From: Polynucleobacter sp. AM-7D1
Lineage (GTDB): Bacteria; Pseudomonadota; Gammaproteobacteria; Burkholderiales; Burkholderiaceae
Direction of reading: 5' to 3'
Assembly: GCF_018688455.1 (NCBI RefSeq)
Contig: NZ_CP061319.1
Location: 1,426,001-1,490,000 of the forward strand
DNA: 64,000 bases
Notes under the pieces: generated by a model
Told to the model about the DNA's origin: nothing
Databases searched by the model: none
The model's input: only the letters and a program-made list of their open reading frames with translations
Program-made: the position numbers and the translations under genes
Part shown: positions 45,787-55,750 of the stretch, one piece after another
How positions within the stretch are numbered: the stretch's first letter is position 1
Layout: the number at the start of each line of letters is the position of its first letter

Positions 45787-46542
45787 TTACTGCTGACTAC
45801 GACCTGGTGAATCCTGAAAACCATTCGAGCGAAAGGTGAGCACCAAAGTATCTCTGTAGCCGTGAGGCCCTAAGGGCTGAATCGGGGTGGACTCATGAAT
45901 CATACGTTCATCATTCATCAACAATAAAGACCAAGGTTCAGAAAGTGTAAATCTCAAACCGGCAGAACCATTTGCATCAAAAATGCGAGTCTCACCACCC
46001 TTAATACCAACTCGATTGAGCAAAAAGACAGCTACAAAATCCACGCCATCACGATGCGCACCTTCGGGAGTTGGGCGACCAATTCCATCAGTCGTATCAA
46101 TCCGAAATTGATGCGCCTCAACAAACCAAGTATTCACCTGCTTTACGCCGCTTAATACGTTGGCCAGCCCCAGCAAAAGAGATTGCCAGGCAGGATTGTT
46201 AGTAAGCTGAGCCTGCGAGGGTTCAAACCAGCGCTCGATGCCGCCATGCAAGGCGTTGTAGTCAACTGACTGCCAATGGGCACGATGCGGCACTATGGTC
46301 AGACTTTCACCCCTCATCTCGAAACTTGAATGGCGTCGAAAGCGGTAGCGCCCCCCATCCTTTAGATACGGATCGCGTGGCAAACCTTCCCAAAACTGGT
46401 TCAGGCCTAAGAGCTGTTCTAGATCCACATGCGCTATTTTGGCCACATCCTGTGCGGATAGCACTGCATAACCCTGATCTCGCAAAGATTGAGGTAATTC
46501 CTTAACGGGAGTCAGCGGGGGTAAAAGGCTTGAGAGAGTCAT
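45787..46542 (-). CDS. 2OG-Fe(II) dioxygenase family protein
   Basis: A 251-residue protein of the 2OG-Fe dioxygenase group that includes BsmA-like proteins. The ferrous-iron facial triad is probable in GAHRDGVDF (about 158-166, His and Asp) and MIHESTP (about 214), with the 2OG-binding arginine in YRDTLVLTFRS. Members often hydroxylate free amino acids. The substrate is not known. It is followed 5 bp later by the MFS gene. Confidence 0.85.
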   Translation of the reverse strand: MTLSSLLPPLTPVKELPQSLRDQGYAVLSAQDVAKIAHVDLEQLLGLNQFWEGLPRDPYLKDGGRYRFRRHSSFEMRGESLTIVPHRAHWQSVDYNALHGGIERWFEPSQAQLTNNPAWQSLLLGLANVLSGVKQVNTWFVEAHQFRIDTTDGIGRPTPEGAHRDGVDFVAVFLLNRVGIKGGETRIFDANGSAGLRFTLSEPWSLLLMNDERMIHESTPIQPLGPHGYRDTLVLTFRSNGFQDSPGRSQQ

Positions 46543-46571
46543 GGGCTTATTTTAGGCTTTTAGCAAACAAC

Positions 46572-47897
46572 TTAGGAATGCAAATTCAAACGACCACGTA
46601 CCTCTCCTACATGCCCCTTTAAGTCATATAACTCTTTTGCGTCCAGCATAGAAACCTTGATATTGCCCACCCTTCTCTCAATATCCTCCAATTCCTTAAA
46701 GTTCTTTTCTTTCAAGTCTGGATTAGCAGCGTTTTTCTCTATCAACTTCAGCTCTTCATAAACTCTAGATAGCTTGAGTCGTAATAACAAATTCTTGGCC
46801 GCAGGAATATAGGTAAACAAGGGAATAAAAATCACCAACAGCGGGATGACGATTTTTGCGAACCTCCCAATCCATACCGCAGTCCAGAAAGGTAAATGGC
46901 GATGTAATAAAGACGGTCCGTCTTTTAGATAGATTTCTGCATCCACATGCAAAGGAAAATCAAGACCGGTGCCCGATGGAAACTCTCCCGGCTTTTGTAG
47001 ATAGGCATAGGATTTCAGAATATCGTAAGTATCGCCAAGTAATAATGTCACCAAAGCAGGGCTAATACCTTCCTTGCCTACCAAGGTAGCTGTTGCCGCC
47101 AACACCTGAATATCTTGACGAGGCAAGTCATACGCAATACTGACCATCCCACGTGGCACCGTTACCTTAGAAAGAAATGGAAATAAATGAACATAAGCTT
47201 CGGCCTGTTCAAAACTCATTAAGCGAATGCCGGGCGTTTCATAAAAACTTTTAAGTAAAGGTGCTTCGGCAGCGCTCACTAAAAAAATAGCGTCTAACTC
47301 CCCTTTTTTAAATTTTTCCAACGCTTCCAACGGCTTGAGCTTTTCCGTGTGAATATCTTTCATACTTAATCCGCTTGCCTCGAGCAATTGCGAGGCTAAA
47401 CTTAAAGTACCACTTCCCTCATTGCCGATGGAAACGCGCTTACCTTTCAGCTGACTCAATAAGCCCAAGCGCCCAGATTCATTCGGAAAGCTAGCCTCTC
47501 GATACCAAACCCATACAGGCTCATAAAACACTCCTGCAATCGAGACCAGTTTGGGATGCTTGGATAAGTCTGCGACTCCACCTTGAACCATTGCAAAATC
47601 GACACCTGAATGCGGATCATTCAATAAGGCCAAGTTATCACTTGTGCCGCCAGTCGTTCTCAAGCGCAGAGAAATTCCTTCCTCCGTAAGCTCTTTCTGA
47701 AGTCTTTCACCAAATTGCTGATACAGACCAGTAGGCAAGCCCGTTGCCAACTGGATGGACCTGGGCGGTGGGGGCACCAAAACCCATAAGGTAGCAAAAA
47801 GTATCGCCACCAGAACTAAAAAGGCTATGCCAAATGCGATAGGGTTGTAGATATTTTTGCGTATGAAGTCCATAAGAATTCTTCTTGTTTTTGCCAT
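46572..47897 (-). CDS. Membrane-anchored TAXI-family protein without a cognate permease
   Basis: A 441-residue protein. It has an N-terminal membrane helix (about 20-42), a TAXI-type periplasmic domain (about 47-335; LATGLPTGLYQQFGERLQ, RTTGGTSDNLALLND, GKRVSIGNEGSGTLSLASQLLEASG), and, unlike ordinary binding proteins, a second helix (about 347-368) and a charged C-terminal tail of about 70 residues likely to be helical and cytoplasmic. No TRAP permease is adjacent. It may be a sensor or a tethered binding protein. The ATG at 47897 has AGGGG 6 nt upstream. Confidence 0.85.
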   Translation of the reverse strand: MAKTRRILMDFIRKNIYNPIAFGIAFLVLVAILFATLWVLVPPPPRSIQLATGLPTGLYQQFGERLQKELTEEGISLRLRTTGGTSDNLALLNDPHSGVDFAMVQGGVADLSKHPKLVSIAGVFYEPVWVWYREASFPNESGRLGLLSQLKGKRVSIGNEGSGTLSLASQLLEASGLSMKDIHTEKLKPLEALEKFKKGELDAIFLVSAAEAPLLKSFYETPGIRLMSFEQAEAYVHLFPFLSKVTVPRGMVSIAYDLPRQDIQVLAATATLVGKEGISPALVTLLLGDTYDILKSYAYLQKPGEFPSGTGLDFPLHVDAEIYLKDGPSLLHRHLPFWTAVWIGRFAKIVIPLLVIFIPLFTYIPAAKNLLLRLKLSRVYEELKLIEKNAANPDLKEKNFKELEDIERRVGNIKVSMLDAKELYDLKGHVGEVRGRLNLHS

Positions 47898-47989
47898 TAT
47901 GCCCCTAGCCCATAGATCAAGAGCGGAATGAATTCATCCCGAATCATTTAGGATAAGATGAATGTTTTCAAAGAACCCTTAGGATCGAA

Positions 47990-48751
47990 ATGAACTCAAA
48001 CCTCAATAAGGTAGCCCTGGTTACGGGAGCTGGAACGGGTATCGGCAAGGCAGCTGCAAAAGCACTGCTTAATGGCGGCTTTCAAGTTGTCTTAACCGGT
48101 AGAAACCTTGAGAAACTGAATAAAGCCATTCAAGATATTGGCGGAAATAGCCAAAACTGCTTAGCTCTTGCCTGCGACGTGGGTAGACCAGAACAAGTAA
48201 AGCAGTTATTTTCAGAGATCCAAAAACATTTTGGCCGCATTGATGTGCTCTTTAATAATGCGGGTATGGGTGCTCCAGCAATCCCGATGGAAGAGATCAG
48301 CTACGAACAATGGATGAACGTGGTCAATGCCAATCTTTGCGGGGCTTTTCTTTGCTCACAAGAAGCAATTCGCATGATGAAGGCGCAGTCACCTCAAGGT
48401 GGACGCATTATTAACAATGGCTCCATCTCAGCACATGCACCCCGCCCGATGTCTGCTCCTTATTCATCTACTAAGCATGCCATCACTGGATTAACCAAGT
48501 CCATTGCATTAGATGGTCGTCCTTTCAACATCACCTGTGGTCAAATCGATATTGGTAATGCCGGTACTGAAATGACCATCCCTATGGCCGCCGGAATTTT
48601 GCAAGCCGATGGCTCAAAGAAGGCTGAGCCATTAATGGATGTGGATCATGTTGGGCAAGCAGTACTACATATGGCTCAACTACCTCCAGAGAGCAATATT
48701 CTGACGATGACCATCATGGCAAGCAATATGCCATTTGTTGGTCGAGGTTAA
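47990..48751 (+). CDS. Short-chain dehydrogenase/reductase (SDR) family
   Basis: A 253-residue NAD(P) oxidoreductase with TGAGTGIGKAAAKALL near residue 13, NNAGMG near 88, the catalytic serine in NNGSISAH (about 146) and YSSTKHAITG (about 160). It is a classical SDR; the substrate is not evident. It is divergent from the TAXI-like gene by about 90 bp, and its stop directly abuts the ccmI stop. Confidence 0.88.
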   Translation: MNSNLNKVALVTGAGTGIGKAAAKALLNGGFQVVLTGRNLEKLNKAIQDIGGNSQNCLALACDVGRPEQVKQLFSEIQKHFGRIDVLFNNAGMGAPAIPMEEISYEQWMNVVNANLCGAFLCSQEAIRMMKAQSPQGGRIINNGSISAHAPRPMSAPYSSTKHAITGLTKSIALDGRPFNITCGQIDIGNAGTEMTIPMAAGILQADGSKKAEPLMDVDHVGQAVLHMAQLPPESNILTMTIMASNMPFVGRG

Positions 48752-49942
48752 TTAAGGTCTAACTTGATCGACCATCAAGCGGGCATCTGTCGTGCCCACT
48801 TTGATGGTTTGCGCAGAAGAAATCAAATCGCCAGATTCTGGCATTGCCATACCCGTTTTGGAAATACGCACCTCAACTGATACCTCAGGTAATTGAGAGA
48901 TCAAGGCATTTGGGCTCATTGCCAAAGCATCATTTAAAACAAAACTCACCGGGAATGTAGTCACCGGGGTTTTGAGAACTGCGACTGGCATACGCTCACC
49001 AGGCTTACGAGCAATCACCATCAAAGTATCACCCGCTTTAACTTTAGATTGAAGCGCGGAAGATATTCCTACTCGCCCACTCACACCACGATTATTAATC
49101 GCTGGTGTAGTAGCTGGTGATAACCCACCTTTGCTACGTGCCTCCGCAATAGAGCCTGCAATCGCTCTCGCCTCATCTGTTTCAGGGGGTAATTGCTTTT
49201 CTAGCTTTTCCCAAGATTGCACAGCGGCTTTGTAGTTTTGCGCATTAAAGGCTGCAGTTCCAGAAAGCCACAAGGCCAATAGATTGTTTGGATCTAGCGC
49301 CAAAGCTTTGTTAATCAATTGCTGTGGTTTACCAGCAAAATTACCATTTGCATTTGCCGCCAATACATCAGCATAGTCAGCCAACAACTGTGGATCAGCA
49401 TCCACAAAAGAGCCTGCACGAGCATAAGCTTTTGCGGCCTCAGCATTCTGACCCAAAATTCGGTAGGAGCGTGCCAGCATAGCCCAGCCCTTTAAATTAT
49501 CAGGCTCCTTCTCCATCTTGGCAGCAAACTCAGTAACCATCTTTTCAACAGCTTCTTGAGTCATTGGCTGCTCAGCACTCTTTTCGGCAATTCGAGCAGC
49601 ATCACCAAGATAGAAATAAAAACCTGCTGAAAGCAATACTACAAAAAGACAAATTCCAACAATAGTTTTCTTTGGGGAACCCAATACAGCGAGATCATCC
49701 GCCTCGTCCGTATCTTGAAAAAGGCGCTGACGCATTTCTGCATGAGCTTGCTCGTAACTATCAGCATCAACCGTGCCCGCCAAACGATCAGCCTCGAGCT
49801 TATCGAGCTCCTCGCGATAAATAGCAGCATTCATCTGACGACGAGAGGTCTCAGATTCTTTAGCTGGGAAAAATAATGGGCGAAGCAATAACACCAAGAC
49901 CAAGATCAACAAAAGGAGGGCGGGTATTAAAAAACTAGTCAT
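48752..49942 (-). CDS. ccmI: Cytochrome c biogenesis protein CcmI
   Basis: A 396-residue protein with two N-terminal membrane helices (about 3-20 and 90-110) around a leucine-zipper-like cytoplasmic region (YREELDKLEADRLAGTVD), and a periplasmic C-terminal TPR domain (about 130-290, e.g. NLKGWAMLARSYRILGQ). CcmI holds apocytochrome c for haem ligation. The ATG at 49942 overlaps the ccmH stop, so coupling is likely. Confidence 0.93.
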   Translation of the reverse strand: MTSFLIPALLLLILVLVLLLRPLFFPAKESETSRRQMNAAIYREELDKLEADRLAGTVDADSYEQAHAEMRQRLFQDTDEADDLAVLGSPKKTIVGICLFVVLLSAGFYFYLGDAARIAEKSAEQPMTQEAVEKMVTEFAAKMEKEPDNLKGWAMLARSYRILGQNAEAAKAYARAGSFVDADPQLLADYADVLAANANGNFAGKPQQLINKALALDPNNLLALWLSGTAAFNAQNYKAAVQSWEKLEKQLPPETDEARAIAGSIAEARSKGGLSPATTPAINNRGVSGRVGISSALQSKVKAGDTLMVIARKPGERMPVAVLKTPVTTFPVSFVLNDALAMSPNALISQLPEVSVEVRISKTGMAMPESGDLISSAQTIKVGTTDARLMVDQVRP

Positions 49943-50435
49943 GTGCATTTTCTGTTGAACTGGATTTTGCATCCCGAAGTAGTGCATCAATACGACGATT
50001 GTCCTCTGCGGATAACGTAGTACTTGGCACTCTTTGATTTCTGCGGCGTAAATACACTGCTAGGCCAATAATCCCAACAAGCAAAATCACAAAAGGGCCT
50101 ATCCATAAAATCCAAGTGATTGGCTTTACGGGTGGGCGATATAAGACAAAGTCGCCATAGCGCTCCACCATAAACTCCCGAATTTGTTTATCGGTTTTAC
50201 CTTCACCAATCAAAATCCGAATTTCTTTACGCAAATCATTTGCCAAATCAGATCGTGATCCCGCAAGGGATTCATTCTGGCAAACCAGACAACGCATTTC
50301 TTCTGAAATTGCAATCAAGCGCTGCTCAGTGACCGGATCATCTGCGAGCGGAGTGGCGTCTTTAGCTAAAGCAACATTCATCGCACAAGCAATCGCAATA
50401 CTTGTAAGACTAGCTAGGATCAGCTTACGCAACAT
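49935..50435 (-). CDS. ccmH: Cytochrome c biogenesis protein CcmH
   Basis: A 166-residue membrane-anchored thiol oxidoreductase that reduces apocytochrome haem sites. It has a signal peptide (ends about 25), the redox motif CLVCQNESLAGSRSDLA (C49, C52), the following IREFMVERYGDFVLYRPP segment and a C-terminal helix (about 105-130). The ATG at 50435 overlaps the ccmG TGA by one base; a GTG one codon earlier is also possible. Confidence 0.95.
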   Translation of the reverse strand: MLRKLILASLTSIAIACAMNVALAKDATPLADDPVTEQRLIAISEEMRCLVCQNESLAGSRSDLANDLRKEIRILIGEGKTDKQIREFMVERYGDFVLYRPPVKPITWILWIGPFVILLVGIIGLAVYLRRRNQRVPSTTLSAEDNRRIDALLRDAKSSSTENAHD

Positions 50436-50959
50436 CACTTAAGCTCACCCAATAGAGGAATAATCTTCTTATTCAATAGTTCCATTGTGATTGGGCCGAT
50501 ATGTTTGAACCGAATCACCCCAGCTTTATCAATGACATATGTCTCTGGAACACCGTATACACCATAGTCAATACCAACGCGACCGTTCGCATCAAAGGCA
50601 GATAAAACATAAGGATTGCCTTGGCGAGCAAGCATCGCCATCGCATCCTCACGCTTGTCTTTGTAATCCAAGCCAACAATCGGCGCGACACCCAACTTAC
50701 CTAGCTCAACCAAAACGGGATGCTCTTCACGACAAGCAACACACCAAGAAGCCCATACGTTCAAAATCCAGGGCTGACCTTTCATGCTGTCTGGTGAAAA
50801 GGTTTTTTGAGGATCAGCTAATTGAGGGAGTTCAAAAGCGGGAGCTTGCTTGCCAATTAGTGGCGAAGGTATTTCATGTGGATCGCGATTCAAGCCTATC
50901 GCTAAAAATCCAACCAAAATTACAAACAAGAAAAGTGGAATTAAAAACTTGGCTTTCAT
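50435..50959 (-). CDS. ccmG: Cytochrome c biogenesis thioredoxin CcmG/DsbE
   Basis: A 174-residue periplasmic thioredoxin-like protein with an N-terminal anchor (about 5-23), active site WASWCVACREEHP (C73, C76) and the cis-proline loop GVPETYVID. It reduces apocytochrome disulfides together with CcmH. It overlaps ccmF by 4 nt. Confidence 0.96.
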   Translation of the reverse strand: MKAKFLIPLFLFVILVGFLAIGLNRDPHEIPSPLIGKQAPAFELPQLADPQKTFSPDSMKGQPWILNVWASWCVACREEHPVLVELGKLGVAPIVGLDYKDKREDAMAMLARQGNPYVLSAFDANGRVGIDYGVYGVPETYVIDKAGVIRFKHIGPITMELLNKKIIPLLGELK

Positions 50960-52875
50960 ACTGCTGCCTTACGTAATTTCATACGATAGCGCTTATCTGA
51001 CATTGCCAAAACGCCACCCAGAGCCATCAATAGACAGCCGCCCCAAATCCAATCAACAAATGGCTTGTAATAGACGCGAACAGCCCATGCCTTATCTTCC
51101 AACTCTTCACCCAATGAGACATAAATATCTCGAGTCAGGCCAACATCAATTGCAGCCTCAGTCATTGGCATAGTGGAAGAGAAGTAGCTACGTTTTTCTG
51201 GGTACATCGTAGCTTCCAACTTCCCATTACGAGAAAGCAAGAAGGTACCTTGCATTGCGTTGTAGTTTGGGCCAGGCACAGCAGAGACGCTTTGAAGTTG
51301 AATTTGGTAACCACCAACGCTAACACTTTCACCGGGAAGCATACGTACGTCCTTTTCTTCTTGGTAAGTACCCACCATGGTGACGCCAATGACGAACACT
51401 GCTATACCTAAATGCGCTAACTGCATGCCAATAAAGGAGCGGGTAGGCTTACCTGCTTTAGCTTGACGAATGATCTGCAAAACACCTGAGGCAATGACCC
51501 AGAATGCCAGTAAGAAACCAAGGCTACTGAGCCAGGTAAATTCACCCATGATGAAGGGAATCAAAGCGGCAGCAATCACTGCCACTAGAGTTGCAATCCA
51601 TAAGCGCTTAATGACATCCACGAGATTGGAGTTCTTCCAATTGGTCCAGGGCCCAATTCCCATTAAGACCAACAAAGGAATCATGATGGGTACAAATACA
51701 CTATTAAAGTATGGAGGGCCTACTGAGATCTTTCCCAGGTGGAGAGCATCAATCAGCAAGGGATAGAGCGTACCCAAGAGCACCGATGCGGCCGATACCA
51801 CCAAGAAAACATTGCCGAGCAAAATAAAGGTTTCGCGTGAGGTGAAACTGAACTTACCACCAAGCGTACTCTTGGGAGCACGCCAAGCGTAGAGGGTTAA
51901 AGAAGACCCCACTACCAACACCAAGAAAATCAAAATAAAGATGCCGCGCTTAGGATCAGTCGCAAATGCATGCACTGAAGTCAGCACTCCAGAACGCACT
52001 AAGAATGTTCCGAGAAGTGAAAGTGAGAAAGCCGTAATTGCCAAGAGCACTGTCCAACTCTTAAATCCACCACGCTTCTCAGTAACCGCAAGCGAATGTA
52101 ACAAAGCAGTACCAACTAACCAGGGAATGAATGAGGCATTTTCAACAGGATCCCAGAACCACCAACCACCCCAACCCAATTCGTAATAAGCCCACCAAGA
52201 GCCTAGCGCAATACCCAGAGTTAAAAATACCCAGGCAGCGGTTGTCCAAGGACGTGACCAGCGCGCCCAAGCAGCATCAAGGCGACCAGATAATAAAGAA
52301 GCAATTGCAAATGCAAATGCTACTGAAAAGCCAACATAACCCATATACAACATGGGCGGATGAAATACTAATCCCGGATCCTGTAAGAGTGGATTGAGAG
52401 ATCGTCCATCCTGAGCAGCTGGCAATAATCGCTCAAAGGGGTTAGAAGTTAAGAGCACAAATAAGAGCAGTCCTGTGATGACTAAGCCCAAGACACCAAT
52501 GACACGGGCCACCATAAACTCATCCAAGGCTTTGGAAAGTTGGGCCACCAAGAATGTCCAAGTCGATAGCAAGAAAACCCACAACAATAGAGAGCCTTCG
52601 TGACCACCCCAGACCGCACCCAAACGGTAGATGACTGGCATTTGTGAGTTGGAATGATCTGCAACATAGAGCACAGAAAAATCATTCGTATAAAAGCTCC
52701 ACGCTAAGATGACGAAGGCAATAGCGAGCAATAAGAAAACAGTTTGCGCAGCTGGCCTGGCCAACAAAATCCATTCACGGCGACTTTGATGCGCGCCGAC
52801 CAATGGAAGAATTCCCTGAAGAATGGCAACACATAAAGCCAGGATTAACGCGTAATGCCCAAACTCAGGAATCAT
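50956..52875 (-). CDS. ccmF: Cytochrome c haem lyase subunit CcmF
   Basis: A 639-residue protein with about fifteen membrane helices and the WWD haem-handling domain ([16 protein letters not shown], about 250). It accepts haem from CcmE and ligates it to apocytochrome. Start ATG 52875 overlaps the ccmE stop by 4 nt. Length compares well with E. coli CcmF (647). Confidence 0.97.
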   Translation of the reverse strand: MIPEFGHYALILALCVAILQGILPLVGAHQSRREWILLARPAAQTVFLLLAIAFVILAWSFYTNDFSVLYVADHSNSQMPVIYRLGAVWGGHEGSLLLWVFLLSTWTFLVAQLSKALDEFMVARVIGVLGLVITGLLLFVLLTSNPFERLLPAAQDGRSLNPLLQDPGLVFHPPMLYMGYVGFSVAFAFAIASLLSGRLDAAWARWSRPWTTAAWVFLTLGIALGSWWAYYELGWGGWWFWDPVENASFIPWLVGTALLHSLAVTEKRGGFKSWTVLLAITAFSLSLLGTFLVRSGVLTSVHAFATDPKRGIFILIFLVLVVGSSLTLYAWRAPKSTLGGKFSFTSRETFILLGNVFLVVSAASVLLGTLYPLLIDALHLGKISVGPPYFNSVFVPIMIPLLVLMGIGPWTNWKNSNLVDVIKRLWIATLVAVIAAALIPFIMGEFTWLSSLGFLLAFWVIASGVLQIIRQAKAGKPTRSFIGMQLAHLGIAVFVIGVTMVGTYQEEKDVRMLPGESVSVGGYQIQLQSVSAVPGPNYNAMQGTFLLSRNGKLEATMYPEKRSYFSSTMPMTEAAIDVGLTRDIYVSLGEELEDKAWAVRVYYKPFVDWIWGGCLLMALGGVLAMSDKRYRMKLRKAAV

Positions 52876-53306
52876 TGTTTATTTCCATTTTTTTGAGCCT
52901 GATCCAAGGCATGCTTGGCCTCTGGTGGCATGTAGTTCTCATCATGCTTAGCCAGCACTTCGCTAGCAACAAATTGTCCATCCGGATTTAAGCGACCTTG
53001 GATAACTGCACCCTTACCTTCTTTAAACAAATCCGGAAGAATGCCTGTATAGGCAACAGGAATATCTTTCGCCATATCGGTAATTACAAAGTGGACAGTC
53101 AAACCATCTCGCTTCACTGATCCATCTTTGACCATGCCGCCAATCCGAAAGACTTGACCAGCCGGTGACTTACCAGCAGCAACTTCGCTGGGGGTAACAT
53201 ACAAAGCGATATTGCTATTGAGCGCATTCAAAATCAATGTTGCTGCGATGCCAATAGCAATGAGTGCGCCAACAATAATGGCGGCCCGTTTATGTCTTGG
53301 TTTCAC
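52872..53306 (-). CDS. ccmE: Haem chaperone CcmE
   Basis: A 144-residue protein with one N-terminal helix (about 9-29) and an OB-fold domain. The covalently haem-binding histidine is H121 in [12 protein letters not shown], as in E. coli (H130), so it is the usual His type. The ATG overlaps the ccmD stop by 4 nt. Confidence 0.97.
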   Translation of the reverse strand: MKPRHKRAAIIVGALIAIGIAATLILNALNSNIALYVTPSEVAAGKSPAGQVFRIGGMVKDGSVKRDGLTVHFVITDMAKDIPVAYTGILPDLFKEGKGAVIQGRLNPDGQFVASEVLAKHDENYMPPEAKHALDQAQKNGNKQ

Positions 53307-53491
53307 TTACCACCCTTTTGATCAAACTGCTCTGCCATCACTTCACGCTGAAGTCTTCGCACAATCACTCTGTGTCGCGCCCGAACAGCCAGGGGCTCAA
53401 GCAAGAGTACCAAGGCACAAACGCCAAAGCTACTCCATACATAGAGCGCATAACCACCCATTGCAAAGAATTCCGCCGGACTATTCCACAT
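53303..53491 (-). CDS. ccmD: Haem exporter small subunit CcmD
   Basis: A 62-residue protein with the CcmD signature: [16 protein letters not shown] helix start and a positively charged tail [14 protein letters not shown]. The ATG at 53491 overlaps the ccmC TGA by one base and is preferred over a TTG one codon upstream. Confidence 0.92.
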   Translation of the reverse strand: MWNSPAEFFAMGGYALYVWSSFGVCALVLLLEPLAVRARHRVIVRRLQREVMAEQFDQKGGK

Positions 53492-54261
53492 CAATGCTTT
53501 ACCTCGTTTAATTGCTTAACCCAGTCAGTATGGGCCTCGCGCTCCAAAATGATGGCACGCACACGCATTAACCCTACTGCGATTGAGTACATCCAGAAGC
53601 ATAAAGCCATTAATAACATTCCCCACAACATGGTCTGGGCCATGGCCGGAGCCTTAGTTAAGGAAACAGAGGCACCTTGATGCAAGGTATTCCACCATTT
53701 CACTGAAAAATAAATGATGGGGACGTTTACTACGCCAACTAAAGCCAAAATTGCCCCTGCTTTATCGGCACGGCGAACATTATCAATCGATGCTTGTAGG
53801 GCAATAAATCCAAGATATAAAAAGAGCAGAATTAACTCAGAAGTTAAGCGTGCATCCCATACCCACCATGCGCCCCACATAGGCCTACCCCAGAAGGCTC
53901 CAGTCCATAGAGATAAAAAAGCCATCCAAGCACCAATTGGTGCAAGCGCCTGAGCCATCATGGCCGACAGACGCGCATTAAATATCAAACCTAATCCAGC
54001 CCAGGCAGCCATCACTAAGTAGATAAACATCGACATCCAAGAGGCAGGTACGTGAACAAAAATAATGCGATAACCCTGACCTTGAACAGCGTCTACCGGC
54101 GCCACAAAAAAACTGACCCACAATCCAGCAAGACCAAAAATGACTGTTAACACCCAAAACCAAGGGATCATTTTTCCAGCAAGCGGATAAAAGGTACTCG
54201 GGCTCGAGAATTTGAACCAGTTAATAATGCGACTAGAGGATGGATTATTTACATTACTCAT
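53491..54261 (-). CDS. ccmC: Haem handling protein CcmC
   Basis: A 256-residue, six-helix membrane protein that attaches haem to CcmE. The WWD domain is GRPMWGAWWVWDARLTSEL (about 137-155); the flanking FVHVPASW and KWWNTLHQGASV segments give the haem histidines. The ATG at 54261 overlaps the ccmB stop by 4 nt; an in-frame upstream start at 54297 would give a 12-residue longer, cysteine-rich N-terminus and is less likely. Confidence 0.96.
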   Translation of the reverse strand: MSNVNNPSSSRIINWFKFSSPSTFYPLAGKMIPWFWVLTVIFGLAGLWVSFFVAPVDAVQGQGYRIIFVHVPASWMSMFIYLVMAAWAGLGLIFNARLSAMMAQALAPIGAWMAFLSLWTGAFWGRPMWGAWWVWDARLTSELILLFLYLGFIALQASIDNVRRADKAGAILALVGVVNVPIIYFSVKWWNTLHQGASVSLTKAPAMAQTMLWGMLLMALCFWMYSIAVGLMRVRAIILEREAHTDWVKQLNEVKH

Positions 54262-54923
54262 TCGATAGCAATCTTTACTGCAATAGCACTGACCCAAGGT
54301 GTAAATGCTAATGCCAAAATCAATAAGGCGCCCAATAGGGAGAAATGCCCCGTAATATCGAGCCCTACGCTGCTGGCGTACACAGCACCAGCACCAAAAA
54401 TCAATACGGGAATATACAGCGGCAAAATCAGCAGGCTCATTAAAACACTGCCACCCCTTACCCCTAGAGTTAAAGCCGCCCCAATCGAACCCACTAAAGA
54501 TAAAACCGGCGTTCCCAACAATAAAGATGCCATTAAGACCTGCAAAGACTGAGCATCTAAATCAAACTGAATGCCAATCACCGGCGCCAGCAAGACTAAA
54601 GGCAGTCCGCATACCAACCAATGGGCAAGCACTTTGCCAAACACCGCTACTGTAAAGGAATTCGGGGATAAGACCAATTGCTCTAGAGTGCCATCCGCGT
54701 AGTCAGCTGCGAACATCCGCTGCAAGCCAAGCAATGTGGAAAGCAAGGCAGCAACCCAAATAACGCCGGGTGCAATTTTTCTTAGTAAAGCAGTATCGGC
54801 ACCGATTCCTAATGGGAAGAGGCTAGTCACTATGACAAAGAAAAATAACGCCGTTAAGACCTCGCTCTTGCGACGCATCACCAGCAATAGATCACGATGA
54901 ACGATGGCTACAAAGGCATTCAT
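54258..54923 (-). CDS. ccmB: Haem exporter membrane subunit CcmB
   Basis: A 221-residue, six-helix permease starting NAFVAIVHRDLLLVMRRKSE and containing FAADYADGTLEQLVLSP, typical of CcmB. It forms the ABC complex with CcmA, CcmC and CcmD that releases haem-loaded CcmE. It overlaps ccmA by 4 nt. Confidence 0.96.
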   Translation of the reverse strand: MNAFVAIVHRDLLLVMRRKSEVLTALFFFVIVTSLFPLGIGADTALLRKIAPGVIWVAALLSTLLGLQRMFAADYADGTLEQLVLSPNSFTVAVFGKVLAHWLVCGLPLVLLAPVIGIQFDLDAQSLQVLMASLLLGTPVLSLVGSIGAALTLGVRGGSVLMSLLILPLYIPVLIFGAGAVYASSVGLDITGHFSLLGALLILALAFTPWVSAIAVKIAIE

Positions 54924-55567
54924 AGATCCAACACTCGCAGATTCGGAATAGATAAGGGTTGATGACTTGTCAGGACTACCAAACCGTTACCCTCAAGATG
55001 CTCTGCTATCAAGCCTAGCAACTCTTGGGTCGCATGAGTATCTAGAGCATTAAAAGGTTCGTCCAAAATCCAGACTTGTGCCCGTCGCGTCACCATGCGA
55101 GCCATCAAGACACGCTTTTTTTGACCTGCAGACAAGCAATTGACAGGCAGATCTTCGCGCCCTTTCAGGCCAAATCGCCATAGGGAGGTAAAAGCATCTT
55201 GATCAGAAAGCAAGATGTCATCAATCGCTGCAAACAAGCGCAAATTTTCAAGGGCGCTGAGATCTTCTTTCAAGGCATCGCGATGGCCTAAAAATAAGAG
55301 CTTGCCGTGATACTCCGATGCCGCTTCTTTGATGGAATTGCCATTCCATAAGATGTCACCAGACTCAGGGGAAGCTAATCCCGTCAGTAAACGCAAAAGG
55401 CTCGTCTTCCCAACCCCATTCTCACCCCGAATATGGAGACACTGACCGGCAAGGACCTGTAAATTCAATTGTGAAAACAGCGTCCGCTCGCCTCGCACGC
55501 AAGTAATCCCCCTAGCCTCAAGAGCTGCATTTGGAGATGCTGGGAAGGAAGAATAAGTGGCTGTCAT
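54920..55567 (-). CDS. ccmA: Haem exporter ATP-binding protein CcmA
   Basis: A 215-residue ABC ATPase with Walker A GENGVGKTSLL (about 49), signature LSAGQKKRV (about 144) and Walker B VWILDEPFNALD (about 164). It starts the minus-strand run ccmA-B-C-D-E-F-G-H-I. Within this run every junction overlaps by 1 to 8 nt, so it is almost certainly one operon. Confidence 0.96.
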   Translation of the reverse strand: MTATYSSFPASPNAALEARGITCVRGERTLFSQLNLQVLAGQCLHIRGENGVGKTSLLRLLTGLASPESGDILWNGNSIKEAASEYHGKLLFLGHRDALKEDLSALENLRLFAAIDDILLSDQDAFTSLWRFGLKGREDLPVNCLSAGQKKRVLMARMVTRRAQVWILDEPFNALDTHATQELLGLIAEHLEGNGLVVLTSHQPLSIPNLRVLDL

Positions 55568-55685
55568 CGGAAGAAATGGCTTGAATCAAACCACCCTAGG
55601 CATTGTCCAAGAGCCACTAGGGGCTGTCAAACAACCTAAAACAGTCATCAGAGAATAAATCTCTTTCAATTCAATCGCTTAGCCA

Positions 55686-55691
55686 ATTATA
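55686..55691 (-). promoter_or_regulatory. Candidate -10 element of the ccm operon
   Basis: A perfect TATAAT on the minus strand about 113 bp before the ccmA start, in the 183-bp gap upstream of the operon. No good -35 hexamer is found at 16-18 bp, so the call is weak. In the same gap CCCTAG (55594-55599) and CTAGGG (55617-55622) form a short inverted repeat of unknown meaning. Confidence 0.4.
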
Positions 55692-55750
55692 GAGGCTATT
55701 CCAGCAGAATGATCTGAGCCAAACACCTGGGTTTGTCTATGGCAAGCGCC

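Noticed and set aside
53297..53680. 127-residue plus-strand open frame
   Set aside because: Antisense to the ccmC/ccmD junction, which is well supported.
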